A DNA stretch of 64,000 nt from Pelagibacterium nitratireducens. GTDB taxonomy: Bacteria; Pseudomonadota; Alphaproteobacteria; Rhizobiales; Devosiaceae. Every line of letters starts with the position of its first letter. The stretch's first letter is position 1. The position numbers and the translations under genes were made by a program. A model generated the notes under the pieces. That model was not told the DNA's origin. It saw nothing but the letters and a program-made list of their open reading frames with translations, and did not search any database. Location: contig NZ_CP146275.1 of the NCBI RefSeq assembly GCF_037044555.1, positions 3,142,501 to 3,206,500 on the forward strand. Reading direction: 5' to 3'. Shown in pieces: positions 16,139-24,136 of the stretch.

Positions 16139-17029
16139 CTATCGCTCTGTCTCGGAATTGGCCTTGCGCCGGATGGCGGCGGCTTCGAGCATGTTGGTCG
16201 ATTGCAGCGCGATAAGGATGATCGCCACGCCGATGACCGTCGCCCAGGATGGGACTTCGTTGAAAAAGACAAACCCGGCAAGCGCGGCAAAGCCGATGGA
16301 AAGATATCCCAGAGGCGCCAGTATGCGGGCCGGGGTCGTCTGGTAGGCGCGCAGGAAGCAGTACTGTCCGATCTGGGCCAGGATGCCGATGGCAAGGAGC
16401 GTCGGCCAATCGGCCGATGCCACGGGCTGCCAGACAACCATCGCGGGAATGGCGGTCAGCACGGAGAGCCCGACGGTATAAAAGACCATGAGGACGGCGG
16501 TATCCTCGTTTTCCATGGCGCGGATCTGGATGACGGCAAGCGAGCCAAACAGCACCGAGCCGAACGCCGCGGCAAGGCCCCATGAGAACGTCACTTCGCC
16601 CGGCGCGAGGATGACAAGAATGCCGACAAAGCCGATGGCGGTGCCGATCCAGCGCACGGGGGCGATTCTTTCGGCCAGCAGCCACGCAGCAAAAACCATG
16701 ACGACCAGCGGCCGCATGAAGCCAATCGCATTGACCAGCGCAAGTGGCAGAGCCGCAAGCGCTGTGAAATTGCAGGTCAGGGCCAGCGTGTTGCATCCCA
16801 CCCGCACCAGATGCCGCAGGGGCTGTTTGGTACCGATGACCGCATGGCGCTTGCGCCAAGCCAGCGGCAGGATGGAGACCAACCCGATCAGCGAGCGGAT
16901 GAACACCAGCTGGATCGCCGGATAGGTGGCGCCCTCGAACTTGACGAGAACGGTCATGACCGTAATCAACGTCATGTCGGCCAAAAGCCAGGCGATGCCG
17001 CTGCGATAGGAAGGCGCCGGGTCGGCCAT
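16139..17029 (-). CDS. EamA/DMT-family membrane permease
   Basis: A 296-residue inner-membrane protein with ten hydrophobic spans arranged as two EamA repeats. Landmarks are VFIRSLIGLVSILPLAW and ALVNAIGFMRPLVVMVFAAWLLAERI in the first half and FLRAYQTTPARILAPLGYLSIGFAALAGFVFFNEVPSW in the second, the latter a clear EamA motif. Members export or exchange small metabolites such as amino acids, nucleosides or sugars. Its ATG is directly adjacent to the TAG stop of the cytosolic PIG-L gene, so it is third in the operon ROK-PIG-L-EamA. An exporter in a catabolic operon might relieve accumulation of a toxic intermediate; the cargo is unknown. Confidence 0.88.
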   Translation of the reverse strand: MADPAPSYRSGIAWLLADMTLITVMTVLVKFEGATYPAIQLVFIRSLIGLVSILPLAWRKRHAVIGTKQPLRHLVRVGCNTLALTCNFTALAALPLALVNAIGFMRPLVVMVFAAWLLAERIAPVRWIGTAIGFVGILVILAPGEVTFSWGLAAAFGSVLFGSLAVIQIRAMENEDTAVLMVFYTVGLSVLTAIPAMVVWQPVASADWPTLLAIGILAQIGQYCFLRAYQTTPARILAPLGYLSIGFAALAGFVFFNEVPSWATVIGVAIILIALQSTNMLEAAAIRRKANSETER

Positions 17030-19381
17030 CTACATGCGGCCGCCCGCCACGAGGTTTGCCAGGATGCGGAAGGCGCCGGGCACGAGATGATCGAGCTGGT
17101 GGTGGAGGACGAGGCTGGTGTGGGTGTGACGGCCCTTGCCGATTTCGGCCGTCAGGAGCGAGCCTTTCAGCGGGCTTTCGCCCTTGTCGCTCATGGCAAG
17201 GAGCGGGGTATAGGCATCGTCCCATTCTGATGCAAAATAGAGGCCCCGCTCCTTGTTCCAACCCTGGAAGTCGCCCACCGAGATCGGGTTGGGGCCGGCA
17301 AAAATCGGATTGTCCGCCGCCAGTATCTCCACCGGCGCATCGGGATTGGTCACCCGCCAGCGCAGTGACGGCTGGCCAATCTTGAGAAAGCGCGGCGGAA
17401 CGGCGTCCGGCGTCCAGCCATCCCAGGGGCGATGGTAGAGGGTGACAAGATTGCCGCCTGCCTCGACATAAGCGCGGAGCGCTTGAGTGCTGGCAGCCAG
17501 ATCGGGGCGCAGCCCGAAGGCGAAGATGCCAACGACAATGGCGGGAAATCCCGAAAGATCTTCGGAAAGCGCCCGCGCGTCGAGTTCGGTCACCTTGAAC
17601 CCCATGCGCGCCAGCCAGAGGCCGACATTGTCGGCACCGCCCCCGATATAGGCAACGCGGCGGTCCTCGGGGAGAGCGAGGGTGAGCGCAAGAATATCGA
17701 GACGCGCGGGGGTCAGGTAAAGGCTTTTACCGATATGGGCGTAGTCAATGGGCTGGACGGTGAAGGCCGGCGCATCGTCGAGAAGCGCGTCGAGGGTATA
17801 GCGGCCCTCGACCAGCCCGCTTCCCGAGAGCGTAACGCCGTCCCTGCCTGGCACGATTTCGATGCCTTGAGCGCTGGAAAGACTTAGATTGCCGGTATCG
17901 CCTTCGATCCTGGCTTCCACCGACAGACCTGAAAATTCGGCATCTGCCGCCACCAGCAGGGCGCTGGGCGTCAGGCTGACCGAGGCTGCCGGGACGATGG
18001 TGAGTGGGCGTTCCAGACCGAAGGCGCGCGCTATGGTGCGTCCGGAAACGGTCAGAGTCAGGACGATGCACGCATCGCCATTGGCACCCGAGGCCGTGAA
18101 CGACTGGGTAAATGGCCCGGTGACGGGGGCGTCGGGCGCCACCTCCAGTGTATATCTGCCCGGCGGCTGCGCAATGATCGAGACACCGTCGGGCAGGATC
18201 AGATCGATCGAAACGTCTTGGGGTACACCACGAAGCGTAAGGCTGAGATCGACCGTCTGGCCCTGCGCCACCACCGGCCGGTCGAGCGCGGCGACACAAT
18301 CGATGCCGGCTGCGACGAGCATTGCAGATTCGAGATCGGCAATCATGGTTTCGATGCGATGGACGTGTTCGGCCGGGACCGTTTCGGCATGAGCCTCGAT
18401 GATCTCAAGGGCCACCGCCAAGGGGGCAATGATCTCATCGGCCTTGGGGAAGGCCGCGATGGCTGTGGCAATGGCCGAATCGGCAGAGGCGAGCCCGGGA
18501 ACAATGTCGGCGAGGCGGCCGGGAAGATTGTCGGTGATCTCGCCGATATCATCTGGCCCGACCCGGAGATGGAGCGGCCATTCGGTCCTGGGATTTTCCG
18601 GCCAGCGCCCCATGCCCTGGCTGGCATGATAGAGCCGGGACCACTCCCCGATCTCATCAAACGGCACGCCGGTTGCAAAATCGGGGTTGGTCGCAACCAA
18701 CTTTACCGTTTGGGGCGGCGGTGGCACCTCGTCATCATAAGTCGATCCCCCGCCAGACCAGGCGGGCAGATAATATTTGGTGACCTGCCAGGGCGCCAGG
18801 CCCTGAGCGAAATGCTCGGGATAGGCGTTGGGGTCTGCAGCCAGCGCAATCGCCTCCTCGGCGGCCATGGTCATGGCGCGATGATGACCGTGCTGGCCGG
18901 GCACATCGAGAAATGTGGGGATGACGATATCGGGCTTTTCACTGCGATAGGCGCGAACCATACGCTCAACGATCAGGTCGTGCTGCCAGCGTTCGAGGGT
19001 GTCGTGACCGTTTTTCGAGAACCCGAAATCGTGGACGGGATCGCTCGGGCCGAACCCGAACCATACGATATCGGCATCGATAACCTTTGCCGATTCTTCA
19101 AGCTCGCGGGTGCGAACCACTCCAAGCGCGCCGCCGCGCTCGGGACCGAGCGTATTCTGGCCGCCCTCCCCGCGCGTCGAACAGCCGATGATGGTACGCA
19201 TGCCGAGCCCGAAGCGCATGAAGGCAAGCATGGCGTTCTGCTCGTCGTCAGGATGGGCGCCGGTGTGAAGCACCGTGACGCACGATTTCAACCGAGCCAG
19301 GGCCCGGTGGAGTGCAACCAGTCGTGAATTGGCGCGACGCTGGGTGAAGCGATGGGAAAGCTCAAGGCGCGATAGGGGCAT
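17030..19381 (-). CDS. Cytosolic PIG-L (LmbE) family deacetylase, paralogue of the exported one
   Basis: The 783-residue product starts MPLSRLELSHRF with no signal peptide. The PIG-L domain carries AHPDDE at residues 42-47, CSTRGEGGQNTLGPERGG, FGFGPSDPVHDFGFSKNG and DVPGQHGHHRAM. A beta-rich middle and a C-terminal ThuA-like region (VAYIGGGADNVGLWLARMG, VVGIFAFGLRPDLA, GRHTHTSLVLHHQLDHLVPGAFRILAN) align along the full length with the exported PIG-L protein. The start at 19381 has AGGA nine bases upstream and leaves an 8-base gap to the ROK gene; a longer open frame runs backwards through the ROK gene and is spurious. Two copies that differ by export signal suggest sequential or compartment-specific deacetylation of the same substrate class. 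Confidence 0.87.
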   Translation of the reverse strand: MPLSRLELSHRFTQRRANSRLVALHRALARLKSCVTVLHTGAHPDDEQNAMLAFMRFGLGMRTIIGCSTRGEGGQNTLGPERGGALGVVRTRELEESAKVIDADIVWFGFGPSDPVHDFGFSKNGHDTLERWQHDLIVERMVRAYRSEKPDIVIPTFLDVPGQHGHHRAMTMAAEEAIALAADPNAYPEHFAQGLAPWQVTKYYLPAWSGGGSTYDDEVPPPPQTVKLVATNPDFATGVPFDEIGEWSRLYHASQGMGRWPENPRTEWPLHLRVGPDDIGEITDNLPGRLADIVPGLASADSAIATAIAAFPKADEIIAPLAVALEIIEAHAETVPAEHVHRIETMIADLESAMLVAAGIDCVAALDRPVVAQGQTVDLSLTLRGVPQDVSIDLILPDGVSIIAQPPGRYTLEVAPDAPVTGPFTQSFTASGANGDACIVLTLTVSGRTIARAFGLERPLTIVPAASVSLTPSALLVAADAEFSGLSVEARIEGDTGNLSLSSAQGIEIVPGRDGVTLSGSGLVEGRYTLDALLDDAPAFTVQPIDYAHIGKSLYLTPARLDILALTLALPEDRRVAYIGGGADNVGLWLARMGFKVTELDARALSEDLSGFPAIVVGIFAFGLRPDLAASTQALRAYVEAGGNLVTLYHRPWDGWTPDAVPPRFLKIGQPSLRWRVTNPDAPVEILAADNPIFAGPNPISVGDFQGWNKERGLYFASEWDDAYTPLLAMSDKGESPLKGSLLTAEIGKGRHTHTSLVLHHQLDHLVPGAFRILANLVAGGRM

Positions 19382-19389
19382 GGACAGTC

Positions 19390-20631
19390 CTATGGCCGGG
19401 CAGCTGCGACCGCCGGCGAATATTCGAGTGAGAGTTGAGGCGACAAGATATCGTGCAGGGCGAGAGCAGCCGCACCCAGTGCCGCGGTAAAGCGCCCCGT
19501 TTGCCCGCGAACGACTCGCGGCTGGGCACGTCCGGTACGGGTGGAGACAGAAACCGGCAGCGGTTCGAGCGCCGCGATCAGCGCATCGAGGATAACATCG
19601 GGAAGATTGCCGCCGAACACCACGGTTTCGGGATCGAAGATGTTTTCGATCATGGCAACTGTGGGCGCCAGATAGTCGGCCGCTTGCTTGATCCAATCGG
19701 CAAGGACCGGATCGTTCTGGGTGAAAAGCGGTTCGAGAGCGCCGCTGTCGATGTTGGGACGGCCACTGGCCGCCAGTTTTTCGCGCAAGGCATACAACGA
19801 AGCAAAGCGCTCCAGCGCACCGTCGGGACCGTAACTTGGTAAGCCATGGCGCGGCACCAGCGCCACATGGCCGATTTCGCCAGCATTGCCGAAGGCACCG
19901 CGCAGTGGAACGCCGTCCTTGAGAACGCCAAGACCCAGGCCGACGCCGAAATAGAGAAAGCAGAAATTGGAAATCTGGCGCCCGGCCCCGTAGAGCCGTT
20001 CGCCAACGGCGGCGGCGGTGGCGTCATTTTCGATCGACACGGGCTGGCCAATGGCCCGGGAGAGTGTCGCCTTGGCGTCGATGCCCTTCCAGCCGGGCAG
20101 CGTCGCGGGTCCGACCGAACTCATCCCTTCGACCTCGAACGGCCCCGGCATCACGGCGCCAAACCCGATCAGCCGGTCTCGCGAAGCGCCGATCTGGGCG
20201 CAGAGCTTGTCGATTTCCTCCGATACCCTGCCGGGCACCTGATCGGGCGTTGCCGATTGAAGGGGAGCGATCGCCTGAGCGCGGACGGCACCAGAGAGAT
20301 CGAGCAGGGTGGTCGCTATATGATCGGCGGCGATTTCCACGCCCCCGGTCAAGGGGCCGTCGGGATTGATGGCAAACTGGATCGGCGGCTGGCCGCGGCC
20401 CGAACGCAGCCGGCCCAGTTGCACCAGCATGCCCTCGCTCAAAAGGTCATCGACGATATTGGCGACGGCCTGAGGCGTAATGCGGGCGCGGCGGGCAATT
20501 TCGGTGCGTCCCATATGACCATGGGTGCGAATGACTTCGAGCACCACGCGCCTGTTATGGGCCCGGTTGCGCTCTGGATTGGAACCGATGACGAGGCGTG
20601 GGCCACGACCGTGCTTTTCCGAACTGGTCAA
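19390..20631 (-). CDS. ROK-family transcriptional repressor
   Basis: A 413-residue protein with an N-terminal winged helix (RRVVLEVIRTHGHMGRTEIARRARITPQAVANIVDDLLSEGML, about residues 27-70) and a ROK sugar-kinase-like domain (GGVEIAADHIATTLLDLSG, then GFGAVMPGPFEVEG, ENDATAAAVGERLYG and FGVGLGLGVLKDG). The zinc-binding cysteine cluster of NagC/Mlc-type proteins (CxCGxxGC) is absent; the corresponding place reads GLPSYGPDGALERFAS. ROK repressors sense sugars or amino-sugars, often as phosphates. It heads the operon with PIG-L and EamA and is divergent from the ABC importer operon. Matching operators lie in front of itself, the importer and the exported PIG-L gene, so it likely represses all three and responds to a PfkB-phosphorylated or free sugar. 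Confidence 0.9.
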   Translation of the reverse strand: MTSSEKHGRGPRLVIGSNPERNRAHNRRVVLEVIRTHGHMGRTEIARRARITPQAVANIVDDLLSEGMLVQLGRLRSGRGQPPIQFAINPDGPLTGGVEIAADHIATTLLDLSGAVRAQAIAPLQSATPDQVPGRVSEEIDKLCAQIGASRDRLIGFGAVMPGPFEVEGMSSVGPATLPGWKGIDAKATLSRAIGQPVSIENDATAAAVGERLYGAGRQISNFCFLYFGVGLGLGVLKDGVPLRGAFGNAGEIGHVALVPRHGLPSYGPDGALERFASLYALREKLAASGRPNIDSGALEPLFTQNDPVLADWIKQAADYLAPTVAMIENIFDPETVVFGGNLPDVILDALIAALEPLPVSVSTRTGRAQPRVVRGQTGRFTAALGAAALALHDILSPQLSLEYSPAVAAARP

Positions 20632-20691
20632 GGTTTCCCCTCTTGCCGATTGGGCGCGCGCTATCGGACCAGCAGATTATGCACGCCATCC

Positions 20692-20721
20692 GAATAACAC
20701 AAGTAGATTAATTTAATCGCG
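20692..20721. promoter_or_regulatory. ROK-module operator, copy 2 (rok promoter)
   Basis: GAATAACACAAGTAGATTAA followed by TTTAATCGCG, 61 bases upstream of the ROK start. It shares AATAACACAAGT exactly with copy 1 and the AATAAC, AAGT and ATTA blocks with copy 3. The 334-base divergent region 20632-20965 holds this copy, copy 3 and no gene. Confidence 0.75.
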
Positions 20722-20828
20722 CGTAATCCGCGGCCGCAGCGGCACCGGACGCGGAGTGGATTGGTCATTGTTTCGATTTTTCGCGGCTGCGCCAAGCGTT
20801 AATCTCGATCCGGCGTGACTCGTCGCTC

Positions 20829-20858
20829 CAATAACGAAAGTAAATTATTTTATTGACA
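20829..20858. promoter_or_regulatory. ROK-module operator, copy 3, overlapping a -35-like box of the importer promoter
   Basis: CAATAACGAAAGTAAATTAT followed by TTTATTGACA. The final TTGACA (20853-20858) looks like a sigma-70 -35 element for the ABC importer operon that starts at 20966, so operator occupancy would block RNA polymerase. The -10 box is not distinct. The match to copy 1 covers both ends of the element. Confidence 0.75.
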
Positions 20859-20965
20859 AGGCATCGCACATCATTTGACGATGACCGGATGGTGGACGGA
20901 GGGGTCCGAGCCGCCAAGCAATCACGCAGGGAAGATGTTTCCCTGCTCCCAAAGGAGGGATTAGC

Positions 20966-22228
20966 ATGCGTAGAGCACTTGCATTGACCGCACTTTCAGC
21001 CGGCGTCAGCCTGGCTGCCCTGGGTTCGGCCCAGGCGGTGGAAATCGAATACTGGCAGTATGTATTTGACACCCGCGTCCAGGCAATGGACCAGTTGATC
21101 GCCAATTTCGAGGAAGCCAATCCCGATATCACGGTCAATCACCAGACATTCCCCTATGCCGATTACCAGACCCGCGTCGTGGCCGCCAATGTTGCCGGTC
21201 AGGGTCCGGATGTAGCCCAGCTGTTTTATGGCTGGCTCGACAATTTCATCGCTGGCGGATTGATCCAGCCGCTCGATCCCGAGGTTTTCCCGACCGAGGA
21301 AATCGAAGCCGATTTCTTCCCCATCGTTTCCGCCATGGAGCGTGACGGACAGTATTGGGGACTGCCCACCGCCGTGCGTTCGCTGGCCCTGTTCTACAAC
21401 AAGGACATTCTCGAAGCTGCCGGGCTCGATCCGGAAAGCCCTCCGCAGACGCTCGACGAGCTCGTCGAAGCTGCGGAAGCGACAGTTGAGCGTGACGGCG
21501 GCGGCAACATCACGACGGTCGGCATTGCGATGGGCATGGCCGGTCAGGACCACCAGTGGTGGCGCGAGGGCCTCGTCCGCCAGTTCGGCGGCCAGCCTTA
21601 TTCCGACGATGGTCGCACCGTGACCTACAATGACGAGGCGGGCCTTGCCGCAACAACATGGCAGGCCGACCTCTATCTGGGCGATGATGCCGTGACCCAG
21701 GTCGGGTTCATGGATGAGCCGCAGGCCGCCTTCCGCGCCGGCCGCGCCGCAATGACCATCGATGGCACTTTCCGTCTTGGTGCGTTCGGCTCCATCGAGG
21801 AATTCGAGTGGGGTGTGACCGAGTTGCCTGCCAATGAAGACGGCATGCGTTCGAACTATGCGAGCTATTTTGCCAATGCGATCGGCGCGCGCGCCGAAGG
21901 CGAAGAGCTCGAAGCGGCCCAGAAGTTCCTCGCCTATATCAGCTCGCCCGAAGCCATGGAAATCTGGCTCGACGTGGTGGGCGAACTTCCCGCGCGCAAG
22001 GATGTTGCGCTGACCGAGGAAAATCTTTCAGACCCCATCTATGGTCCGTTCCTTGCAGGACTTGAATACGCCCACACCACGATCTTTGTGGACGAGGCCG
22101 CCCAGCGGCAGGTGGCGATCGACATGGAAAGCCGTATGTCGCTGCAGGGTCAGTCGCCCGCAGACTCGCTGGCTGCGGCCGCCGAGGAAGAACAGGCCAT
22201 CCTCGACGACTTCTACGCCGACCAGTAA
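20966..22228 (+). CDS. ABC importer periplasmic sugar-binding protein (family 1)
   Basis: A 420-residue extracellular solute-binding protein of the family 1/MalE-like class. It has a signal peptide ending in GSAQAVE near residue 25, the N-terminal strand VEIEYWQYVFDTR, then NHQTFPYADYQTRVVAANVAGQGPDVAQLFYGWLDNF, GQYWGLPTAVRSLALFYNKDIL and AAMTIDGTFRLGAF in the hinge region. It captures a carbohydrate or glycoside for the two permeases that follow. An aggAGGGATTAGC site precedes the ATG. It is the first gene of the operon repressed at the ROK operator. A strong hairpin after the gene should make its mRNA more abundant than that of the permeases. The ligand is unknown; amino-sugar conjugates are suggested by the deacetylases in the regulon. 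Confidence 0.92.
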   Translation: MRRALALTALSAGVSLAALGSAQAVEIEYWQYVFDTRVQAMDQLIANFEEANPDITVNHQTFPYADYQTRVVAANVAGQGPDVAQLFYGWLDNFIAGGLIQPLDPEVFPTEEIEADFFPIVSAMERDGQYWGLPTAVRSLALFYNKDILEAAGLDPESPPQTLDELVEAAEATVERDGGGNITTVGIAMGMAGQDHQWWREGLVRQFGGQPYSDDGRTVTYNDEAGLAATTWQADLYLGDDAVTQVGFMDEPQAAFRAGRAAMTIDGTFRLGAFGSIEEFEWGVTELPANEDGMRSNYASYFANAIGARAEGEELEAAQKFLAYISSPEAMEIWLDVVGELPARKDVALTEENLSDPIYGPFLAGLEYAHTTIFVDEAAQRQVAIDMESRMSLQGQSPADSLAAAAEEEQAILDDFYADQ

Positions 22229-22235
22229 CAATGGG

Positions 22236-22269
22236 AGCGGACCGGTTGACTGACCGGTCCGCTCTTTTG
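22236..22269 (+). terminator. Intercistronic hairpin after the binding-protein gene
   Basis: GAGCGGACCGGT pairs perfectly with ACCGGTCCGCTC across a six-base loop, followed by four T residues. It lies 8 bases after the stop of the binding-protein gene and 72 bases before the first permease. A partial terminator that sets a high binding-protein to permease ratio is the usual role. Confidence 0.82.
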
Positions 22270-22340
22270 GCATTCGATCCAATCGGGCCGGACAACAGCC
22301 CGGCCGTACCGGTTATGCAAATCAGCAGGAGTGGCAGGCG

Positions 22341-23273
22341 ATGACTGCGGCAGCATCGGCAAGTGGCACCGTGGAGCGACCCGGAGCCTGGAATCGTCTC
22401 AGCATTGGACAGAAGCGCCTGGTCTGGGTGTGGACGTTTTTGGCCCTGCCCGTGGTCTTTTACGTGGTGATCCGTTTCTATCCCACTGTGCAGGCGTTCT
22501 GGCTGTCGTTCACCGATTGGGATCTTCTGCGACCGGCCGAGTTCATCGGGGCCGAAAATTATATCGAGCTCTACAACGATCCGCTGTTCTGGCAGGTGTT
22601 CCGCAATACGTTCGCGTATCTGATTGTCGGCACGCCGATCAGCCTCGTCATCTCGTTCGCCGTGGCCTATTATCTCGACCGCGTGCGGTTCATGCACAGT
22701 TTCATACGTGCCCTTTATTTCCTGCCGTTCCTGACGACGGCCGCCGCCATGGCGTGGGTTTGGCGCTGGTTCTATCAGCCGCCACCGATCGGCATCATCA
22801 ACGGCTTTCTGGGCACTGTGGGCCTTCCGGCCCAGCCCTTCCTGCGCTCGACAGAGCAAGCTCTGCCCGCCATCATGGTGACGGCGATCTGGGCGGGGCT
22901 GGGGTTCCAGATCATCATTTTCATGGCCGGACTGCGGGCCATTCCCCAGACCTATTATGAAGCGGCGCGCATTGACGGGCTTGGCGAGTGGGCCATCCTG
23001 CGCAAGATCACCCTGCCGCTTCTCAAGCCCACGACCGTATTCCTCGTCGTCTTTTCCTCGATCGGATTCCTGCGGATTTTCGATCAGGTCTACAACATGA
23101 CCAGCAACGATCCGGGCGGGCCGCTCAACACGACAAAGCCGCTGGTGCTGATGATTTACCAGACGGCCTTTTCTTCCTTCAACATGGGCTATGCGGCAGC
23201 GCAGACGGTGGTGCTCTTTACCATCCTTCTGATCGTTTCGCTGCTGCAACTCTGGGTTCTGAGGACACGCTGA
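22341..23273 (+). CDS. ABC importer permease, MalF/LacF type
   Basis: A 310-residue inner-membrane protein with six main spans and a cytoplasmic N-terminus. The binding-protein-dependent transport signature with the EAA loop reads YYEAARIDGLGEWAILRKITLPLLKPT. Upstream landmarks are FWLSFTDWDLLRPAEFIGAENYIELYNDPLFWQVFRNTFAYL and AWVWRWFYQPPPIGIINGFLG. It pairs with the next permease to form the channel for a sugar-type substrate. The start ATG overlaps no other gene and is preceded by CAGGAG. The end overlaps the next gene by one base (TGATG), implying translational coupling. Confidence 0.93.
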   Translation: MTAAASASGTVERPGAWNRLSIGQKRLVWVWTFLALPVVFYVVIRFYPTVQAFWLSFTDWDLLRPAEFIGAENYIELYNDPLFWQVFRNTFAYLIVGTPISLVISFAVAYYLDRVRFMHSFIRALYFLPFLTTAAAMAWVWRWFYQPPPIGIINGFLGTVGLPAQPFLRSTEQALPAIMVTAIWAGLGFQIIIFMAGLRAIPQTYYEAARIDGLGEWAILRKITLPLLKPTTVFLVVFSSIGFLRIFDQVYNMTSNDPGGPLNTTKPLVLMIYQTAFSSFNMGYAAAQTVVLFTILLIVSLLQLWVLRTR

Positions 23274-24133
23274 TGACCGCCACAGCTGCCACGAGCTCCG
23301 AGCTCAAACACAACGCCGCCTCCATCCGCCCGGACCGTATCCTGATCTGGACACTGTTGCTCATTGGCGGAGTGCTGATGATCACACCACTGCTGTTCAT
23401 GTTTTCGACCTCGCTGAAAACGGCGAGCCAGGTTTATGATTTGCGGCTCATCCCAGCGGCGCCCACCTTCGACAATTATATCAAGGTGCTATCGGACGGG
23501 CGTTTCGTGCGGTGGTTCTTCAATTCGACGCTGGTCGCGGTAAGCGTGACGCTTTCGAACGTCTTTTTCGACTCCCTGGTTGGTTACACGCTGGCGAAAT
23601 TCCAGTTTCGTGGCCGGTACCTGATTTTCATTGCCATTCTGTCGACCCTGATGATCCCCACCGAAATGCTGGTGATCCCGTGGTATCTGATGAGCGCGCA
23701 ACTGGGCTGGATCGACAGCTATTGGGGCATCATGTTCCCGGGCATGATGACGGCGTTCGGTACGTTCCTGATGAAGCAGTTCTTTGAAACCGTGCCCGAC
23801 GATTTCCTCGAAGCGGCGCGCGTGGATGGGCTGAACGAATTCACGATCTGGTGGAAAATTGCCATGCCCATGGTGGCCCCGGCCATCTCGGCTCTGGCGA
23901 TCTTTACCTTCCTGGGCAACTGGACGGCGTTTTTCTGGCCGCTCATCGTCACCAACAGCCGCGAGCTTTATACGCTGCCGGTGGGGCTTTCGAGCTTTGC
24001 GGTCGAGCAATCGATCCAGTGGGAAATGATCATGACCGGCGCAGCGCTTGCGACCATCCCCACCCTGCTCGTTTTCCTCGTCCTCCAGCGCTACATCGTA
24101 CGCGGTGTGATGCTGGCCGGCTTGAAGGGCTGA
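23273..24133 (+). CDS. ABC importer permease, MalG/LacG type
   Basis: The 286-residue product has six membrane spans. Its signature segments are TSLKTASQVYDLRLIPAAPTFDNYIKVL, VGYTLAKFQFRGRYLIFIAILSTLMIPTEMLVIPWYLM and the EAA loop FLEAARVDGLNEFTIWWKIAMPMVAPA. The start is fixed by the TGATG overlap with the preceding permease; a much longer open frame running back into that gene is a shadow. It completes the translocation pore with the MalF-type subunit. Three bases separate its stop from the lyase gene, so the five downstream genes are one transcript. Confidence 0.93.
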   Translation: MTATAATSSELKHNAASIRPDRILIWTLLLIGGVLMITPLLFMFSTSLKTASQVYDLRLIPAAPTFDNYIKVLSDGRFVRWFFNSTLVAVSVTLSNVFFDSLVGYTLAKFQFRGRYLIFIAILSTLMIPTEMLVIPWYLMSAQLGWIDSYWGIMFPGMMTAFGTFLMKQFFETVPDDFLEAARVDGLNEFTIWWKIAMPMVAPAISALAIFTFLGNWTAFFWPLIVTNSRELYTLPVGLSSFAVEQSIQWEMIMTGAALATIPTLLVFLVLQRYIVRGVMLAGLKG

Positions 24134-24136
24134 TCG

